This document shows, in pieces, positions 60,801-64,000 of a stretch of 64,000 bases of DNA. Each line of letters starts with the position of its first letter. Positions within the stretch are counted from its first letter, which is position 1. The notes below the pieces were generated by a model. The model saw only the letters and a list, made by a program, of their open reading frames with translations, had not been told where the DNA came from and ran no database searches. The translations under genes and the position numbers were made by a program. Source of the stretch: Saccharomycopsis malanga (Eukaryota; Ascomycota; Saccharomycetes; Ascoideales; Saccharomycopsidaceae); contig CP025321.1 in assembly GCA_004014935.1 (NCBI GenBank), positions 3,286,001 through 3,350,000 on the forward strand, written 5' to 3'.

Positions 60801-61436
60801 GCTGGATGGTGTTTTTGAAAACACTATTCCGTTTCTACTTGCAAAATGAGACCCACTGGAAGCATGTATGACATTTATACTAGTGCTGTTGATACTACTA
60901 CTACTGCTACTACTATTGTCATCAGTGCTGCCCAAAGAGTCTTTTGTACTGAATTTAGAGCCAAAATTCAACTTTTTGCTACTGTTGCCGCTTATGCTGC
61001 CATTGCTTCGGGGCGTGCCACTCTTACTTGTTCCTAAAGGCGAATCCAAATGCTTCACACCCAGCGTGGGTGTGCTTTCATATTGATAATTCTTATGATG
61101 CGTTCTGGACGCCGAAAAGCTCCGATCTCTTTTGTCTGGATGATCTGTGGAAACAGTCAGACTGGGCTTTGAATTAGCAGGAACTTTGCCTGAAGGATAC
61201 CGCAGCTGATGAATGTTGGTATAAACAGGAGTTCCTGCTCCAGAGTTGGTTCGATACGGTCTCTTTTTCATATAGCTCATGCTCGGATACGGCAGCCCTG
61301 AGTTGTAAACCCCGTTTCTGCTCCGTATAGATGACGTGGGACTCTGGGTGGCCAGAGAAGTCTCATCTAGAATAGGAATATTGTCTAGGAGAAAATTCGG
61401 CACTTTATCCCCGTCATCACCGTGGTTAGCGGACAT
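54822..61436 (-). CDS. BCK1: Bck1, MAP kinase kinase kinase of the cell-wall integrity pathway
   Basis: Open frame reaches 61526 (TTG); the first ATG is 61436 (MSANHGDDGD), giving 2204 residues. The C-terminal kinase (about 1899-2170) has GELIGKGTYGKVF, MMAVKQVD (K1932), ILHRDLKADN (D2031), KITDFGISK and GTIFWMAPEV, closest to Bck1 rather than Ste11 or Ssk2. A SAM-like part lies at about 808-880 (DPTEWTMDRVVKWL) and a Ras-association-like part at about 1262-1340 (KHYLLVTKDNVAFVPI). In the pathway, Pkc1 phosphorylates Bck1, which activates Mkk1/2 and then Slt2/Mpk1. Baker's yeast Bck1 has 1478 residues, so this one carries some 700 more, all in Ser-, Asn- and Asp/Glu-rich disordered regions without a break in frame. 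Confidence 0.94.
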   Translation of the reverse strand: MSANHGDDGDKVPNFLLDNIPILDETSLATQSPTSSIRSRNGVYNSGLPYPSMSYMKKRPYRTNSGAGTPVYTNIHQLRYPSGKVPANSKPSLTVSTDHPDKRDRSFSASRTHHKNYQYESTPTLGVKHLDSPLGTSKSGTPRSNGSISGNSSKKLNFGSKFSTKDSLGSTDDNSSSSSSSINSTSINVIHASSGSHFASRNGIVFSKTPSSDNLGMSRQQKVLHESPSSFSDTNKTLKEQHRISTLGLGIKIPKSPERNNHSNELTLKTPESMIFENSPIKNPEDFPLVNFSSRRSNTSYKNSPHSAIRMDTSEEKAAPKSPISVHSHSLDDLFNDVVENVDDEQDSKMVKLENDSDEEERIKQALGINEQEMDEEIDQKLQETSKKVHEKENQDIRPIVTEIPNSPKKSEQNESLDENNYVGKEDEEDADNLPTQNETLSFNNILNSLDFNEEYSNTTSERKVERSFSFNEKIMSMAEIDISRFSDDEEESYKDAIEKHVYHLNNEKVSGFKVPVDEDQDSLRIDDIMNNNFDSLLNLSSQSLDQPMVLKHSLRSTEGFNKTSATEDLQNDKNDSEEESNYHSATEPENRMSINSRVSLMSSNKADAELENKIKSLLLIKKHPILKLFTENKPSEVSMSPEESKSQQTSGELSNDTSKLFNNKTDLYLDRFPNFSMSSDLISPPRSPTKNFISSASSTPLHLQLKNNDPLLPTKHENIVLGHERTSIDAIVETPELEFYKTTENEKNEKNIPNSVDNVKKEPMDISSDNATTESTVSNNDKQITEEPLPISPKKLSFKTLNNSRTIIDWNVTDPTEWTMDRVVKWLQLYKFNSSWVETFSKYNVCHQKFLELTNDDQFSKFNTYLKLNNEYLDFGSSDFPGQMEGTKPSDINNLGSSGSAISNKTDYTGFLSSSSKFRFLLKRTIEEENGNSDLANFKETPVNPVNCTNNQTKGFNNNLFGFADDLNLLAKNKRVNEDFNRHGRSNSDDIINRYIGNDDKFSAMNDKGHTFSLGANTKPALFVSKSTGTINQTFAYNRSNHATSNGSNASSATSATFSTLGSSASTEPLSTVTHHSSGKSTGKRLSYIKRPFSVIESTKNKTMGGSNSKESPLSPYSALFKRSSRQHDFQGPSFVSPTNSAFPPGISSDSDGARSVGPDNIASVMSANETSSSSGFHDHSARSEPSEKKSGFLMKTFLKKDKNKPEFKHYAGRKNSEGTSPVSPVSTTSFEANRRHSKELVGHIQLTDREFPKPLSTKAKHYLLVTKDNVAFVPIAEEKLNTVKKFKENIAQALNLPINDLQRLTFHMTDYDSEYGAALSDSTIDSLIMFSFINYEVKFYVHYDSPVPVDLTHSSTQSTRSTKSSDTASFELAADNRVAYPATPSSLINDGSHKGAVTRKGEEVDYLNFKESDAGNANYNPLSPGSSGYNTNSTTRPLAALNDTNKPSFSVIRPETNKREINFDKKRESPFVKTKVDLVPQRPAPAPPKGGLQRSASVSKRISSSPLLNKDANVESFAPATIIEHDEGNKSTTLSRGSVGGTDTLRRSGTLLRRTSIRQSLDSRSSRISNRKSAVWAGTDMSTSKFEENKISFEGVPSLEEESEEIEDSDEDFWAMAPKPKIEDARLAKDADTSVENKADSDAISVDAETLTSTKDDATESLAESVAESMSSKEKRLNDLDSVYSGPSTTGTFDDKESCVSTAPTSTSKTAGAEYSQTSRKSSATSINQVKSEKDKWVVRPSTDIVYDNLEHFFPNTDLDKPIIYEVDTPPVSPLETRSKQLISPIKENAEKPSRKEVAKSAPNIPSSDSDEVLMLPDSSDSKKMSRNSRRKTIRGIAREYSVARRRLSQSAEAKNNSALLRRQSTKLWGRKVIELTSKDMKYDYISKLKNNKGEIKQFAWIKGELIGKGTYGKVFLALNVTTGEMMAVKQVDIPRTGYANKEMRDIIDALHLEVQTMKDLDHPNIVQYLGFEKVGNTYSLFLDYVAGGSVGSCLRMYGRFEEDLIRFLTRQVIDGLSYLHSRGILHRDLKADNLLLDLDGVCKITDFGISKRSENIYKNDSEMSMQGTIFWMAPEVIDNVVQNKKQGYSAKIDIWSLGCVVLEMFAGRRPWSNVEALSAMYRIGKTKLAPPIPDDIKPYVSGDGKQFLSSCFEIDPNKRPTALELFKQSKFCNTREQFDFKRTKLATLIRDNDKPKEFGRR

Positions 61437-62221
61437 TGATTGCAGCCTGTGAGAAATCGCTTGAAAGCAAAAAACCTTTTTTTTGGTTTTCAATAGTTGA
61501 AAAAGTCCCTTGGCTACAAAATCCAACCACTTAGTCGTTATTACTATATACTAATATAATTCTCCATAATACTTTGACACTTAGTTATTATGTCACGTGT
61601 TGCTGATTGAAGAGATTATGCATTTTGAAGCAAGAGGGTGTGACAGTTGCCTATAAGAGCAGCAGAGGTATAGCTGTTGATAATGGGCTTTCTGAATTGC
61701 TGTTGTTGTTGAGTATTTGTAGAAGAAAATAGGCAATCTATCTGTAAGACATGAAAGTTTCTTGTTACAAGAAAAACAAGGCGGAATAGTAGCAAACAAG
61801 GAAACAAACAAGGAAACAAGCAAAAACAGAATAAATACACAAGGAAATGAATAAATAAAGAATAAACAAACAATTCAAAACGTCATATCTGAGAAAAAAC
61901 TAATAGACAAGCTCAGTAGCTTGCTTCTCTTTTGAGAACCCTTATTATATATCATTTTTGGGCTAACTTGTGTACCGGATTGGCGGGCCGTTCGATTGGA
62001 ACGAAAGACAGCCAAAAACGGCTTTTTTTCATAGTAATAGTACTATTATCAGAAACAAAAGAAAGCCCAAACAAGCCGGTATAGCAGCAATCAACAGTAA
62101 TTCTGTCTATATACAAAGTTAGAATTTTGACAGACGTTCCTGTTATAGACATTTAGCTGTTAGTCCAAGCGCAGCATACATCCCCATCCTTAGATATCCG
62201 ATATTAGATATTAGATAAGAC
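61437..62221. promoter_or_regulatory. Divergent BCK1-IVY1 promoter
   Basis: Shared upstream region of two genes transcribed apart. A TCACGTG E-box is at about 61591-61597. A short duplicated AACAAGGAAACA run is at about 61795-61821. No other gene is seen. Confidence 0.4.
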
Positions 62222-63913
62222 ATGTCAGCTGTATCTATACAAAGTAACGATTCGAATGACAGTCAGCTGAAGAGCACCCGTAAGTCCTCAATCTCGTTCC
62301 GGGCCCCGCACTTGTCTGAGTTCTATCGTTTCGTATCAGGATCCGGAAGCGGTACGAAGCAGCTGGTTGGGCAGACAACCAATGAGAGAGGCCATACACG
62401 GCAACAAAGTTCCATCTCCACTGGCCAAGTACTGACGAGAAACAGACGGTTTTCCACTTCCACTATGGACACTGGGATCTCTCTTACTCCGTCCATTTTT
62501 GATCTTCCTATGATTATATCCAGTAGAGACCGCGACGAATTTGAGCAAGTTCTCAAGAAATTGTCTGTTGCCTCCAAAAATTACGCCCAGGCATTGTCTT
62601 CGGTGTCTTCTGCCGCTTCGGAGTTTGGATTATCATTAGAAGGCTTGGCCAGACTCAAAGGATCCCACACCCAGTCACAGAACTTGATGACGTGTGCTGG
62701 TTTGCATTTTCTCATATCCAATCATCAACAAGTATTGGCATCGTCCATAGAACAACAGTTCCAGCACCCGCTAGACTCTATTATTGTCAATTTTAAGAGT
62801 AAAACTAGTAAGAACGACCAGACCTTCAACCGCGAATTGCGATCCAGAATTAAACATTTGAAAAGTTTGGAAGGAATCAATTATCGTATAGCCAAGTCTA
62901 AAAAACGTAATTTGGTAACTTACAAGGACACTTTGAAAAGAATAAACGACCAGATCGACTCTATCGACGGACTCAAGTACAATTACTATGATTCCTTGTC
63001 GAAACTCATACAGGATACTAATGGAAAAATCATAAAAAACTGCTGTACTGTGGCCAAGGCAGAATTCGAGATCTACGAAAACATTGCCAGAAAAGGGTGG
63101 ACGGGCGGCGGAATGGACGAGTTACTTGTAGATTGTCCTGATCCGTTTGGCGATGAAACTGAAACTGAAATTATAGACGAAGAGGAAGATTCTAATGAAG
63201 AGGAAAAATTGAACTCTTCAACAAATGCTCGTTCTGAACAACCTAATGGTAATCACCAACAACAGCGACAAGACGATAGTATTTTTCATACAAAATTATC
63301 AACTTCAAAAAAAAGTCCTCGTAAACCTCAGTTAGTCAACACTAAAAACGCTTTAACCATCCAGGACGATGTGTTTTCCAACACGAATGGATCCCGTGCA
63401 TTATCTCCAACCTCTATCTCTAGTAGCGCCAATTTTTTTCCAGCCAACATTAGCCAGTTGAGCATAAAGGACCCCGAGGATAACACATCTGCTCCTACAA
63501 ATGGGCTTGGCGTCAGGACAAATAGTGAAGTCGCAGATAAAAACACTGAAAGTATAACTGACAGAACTACTGAGGAAATTTCTAAAGATAAAACCAACAA
63601 AGCACCTTCTACTGTTCAATCCGATCCACAAACTTTTAACATTACAACTCTGACTGACGGTGACACAACAGCACAAGGCAAGGAATCTACGTTACTGTTA
63701 CGTGAAGAAAGTCATGATAATCCTGAAGCGAAAAGCGATCATGCTAAAGAAGATAGTAACAATGCTGATGACTTACATACTCAAACAGAAGGTGAAGGTA
63801 CGTCAGATGACGAGGAAGATGACAACTCCTTCTCATTGCCATTGCCGTCAAACCTTACTTATAAACCTGGTCTGCCTAATCAGCCCCTATTTAAAAATGC
63901 ATGGAATGATTAA
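62222..63913 (+). CDS. IVY1: Ivy1, I-BAR-like vacuolar/endosomal protein
   Basis: This 563-residue protein starts at ATG 62222. After a basic Ser-rich N-terminus comes a helical domain at about 103-295 (DEFEQVLKKLSVASKNYAQA, then LRSRIKHLKSL and GLKYNYYDSLSKL), closing with RKGWTGGGMDELL and CPDPFGDE, which is the fungal Ivy1 signature. Acidic runs (about 305-330) and a long disordered tail follow, ending PGLPNQPLFKNAWND. Ivy1 binds phospholipids, Ypt7 and Vps33 at vacuole and endosome membranes and tunes TORC1 and PI(3,5)P2 signalling. Baker's yeast Ivy1 has 453 residues; the surplus is in the tail. Confidence 0.88.
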   Translation: MSAVSIQSNDSNDSQLKSTRKSSISFRAPHLSEFYRFVSGSGSGTKQLVGQTTNERGHTRQQSSISTGQVLTRNRRFSTSTMDTGISLTPSIFDLPMIISSRDRDEFEQVLKKLSVASKNYAQALSSVSSAASEFGLSLEGLARLKGSHTQSQNLMTCAGLHFLISNHQQVLASSIEQQFQHPLDSIIVNFKSKTSKNDQTFNRELRSRIKHLKSLEGINYRIAKSKKRNLVTYKDTLKRINDQIDSIDGLKYNYYDSLSKLIQDTNGKIIKNCCTVAKAEFEIYENIARKGWTGGGMDELLVDCPDPFGDETETEIIDEEEDSNEEEKLNSSTNARSEQPNGNHQQQRQDDSIFHTKLSTSKKSPRKPQLVNTKNALTIQDDVFSNTNGSRALSPTSISSSANFFPANISQLSIKDPEDNTSAPTNGLGVRTNSEVADKNTESITDRTTEEISKDKTNKAPSTVQSDPQTFNITTLTDGDTTAQGKESTLLLREESHDNPEAKSDHAKEDSNNADDLHTQTEGEGTSDDEEDDNSFSLPLPSNLTYKPGLPNQPLFKNAWND

Positions 63914-64000
63914 AGATGTCAAGCGAATGTTTTTCAAAAATCTGAGGGTCATGGTTTCTCAACATTGTTTCTATATTTTTATTACGTCAACATTTATTCT

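Noticed and set aside
61986-61998. GTTCGATTGG box-B-like motif before IVY1
   Set aside because: No flanking T-stem and no tRNA cloverleaf.
1-64000. CRISPR array, operons or bacterial mobile elements
   Set aside because: The window is yeast nuclear DNA; no spaced direct-repeat array, transposase, reverse transcriptase or integrase frame was seen.

Overview
The window is nuclear DNA from a budding yeast (Saccharomycotina). It is AT-rich, has single-exon genes about 2-4 kb apart, and carries clear orthologues of DRN1, ESP1, RER1, SSA-type HSP70, PAN1, MGE1, BDP1, PIN4, SHE4, AKR1, AQY1, RAD53, BCK1 and IVY1. CTG codons are very scarce: by eye I found none in frame in RAD53 or the aquaporin. The few that fall in conserved domains sit where serine fits at least as well as leucine. 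A trimethyllysine dioxygenase is also present, an enzyme of carnitine synthesis that Saccharomyces cerevisiae lacks. Together these suggest the CUG-Ser clade (Candida/Debaryomyces relatives), but that is inference. I saw no convincing intron, and no transposase, reverse transcriptase or integrase gene.

Layout. 0-9 kb, plus strand: the 3' end of DRN1 (cut by the window edge), separase ESP1 and RER1. 9.5-12.2 kb, minus strand: a cytosolic HSP70 with a perfect heat-shock element, then the initiator tRNA-Met. 13.6-17.6 kb: PAN1. 18.5-25 kb, minus strand: MGE1, BDP1 and a GPI-anchored yapsin. 26.9-28.1 kb: an unrecognised Ser-rich protein. 30.6-41.6 kb, minus strand: trimethyllysine dioxygenase, an SLC43/Fmp42-like transporter, PIN4 and SHE4. 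42.3-44.6 kb: AKR1, divergent from SHE4. 45.1-48.2 kb: a doubtful small ORF, a small secreted protein and aquaporin AQY1. 51.6-54 kb: RAD53. 54.8-61.4 kb, minus: a very long BCK1. 62.2-63.9 kb: IVY1, divergent from BCK1.

The genes are ordinary chromosomal housekeeping genes and do not form one pathway. Functional links exist only in pairs: HSP70 with its mitochondrial-type co-factor family member MGE1; ESP1, RAD53 and PIN4 in cell-cycle and checkpoint control; BCK1 and yapsin in cell-wall integrity; PAN1, SHE4 and AKR1 in endocytosis and actin.

The unexplained material is intergenic. A diverged dispersed repeat of about 140 bp occurs in two convergent gaps (near 18.1 and 47.0 kb). TGCATGCA-type clusters lie in the long gaps around the surface and secreted-protein genes. 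There are short tandem repeats near 38.3, 38.7 and 42.2 kb, a small palindrome and hairpin pair near 25.7 kb, and two unusually long empty stretches (28.1-30.6 and 48.2-51.6 kb). I did not find a clearly novel multi-gene system.
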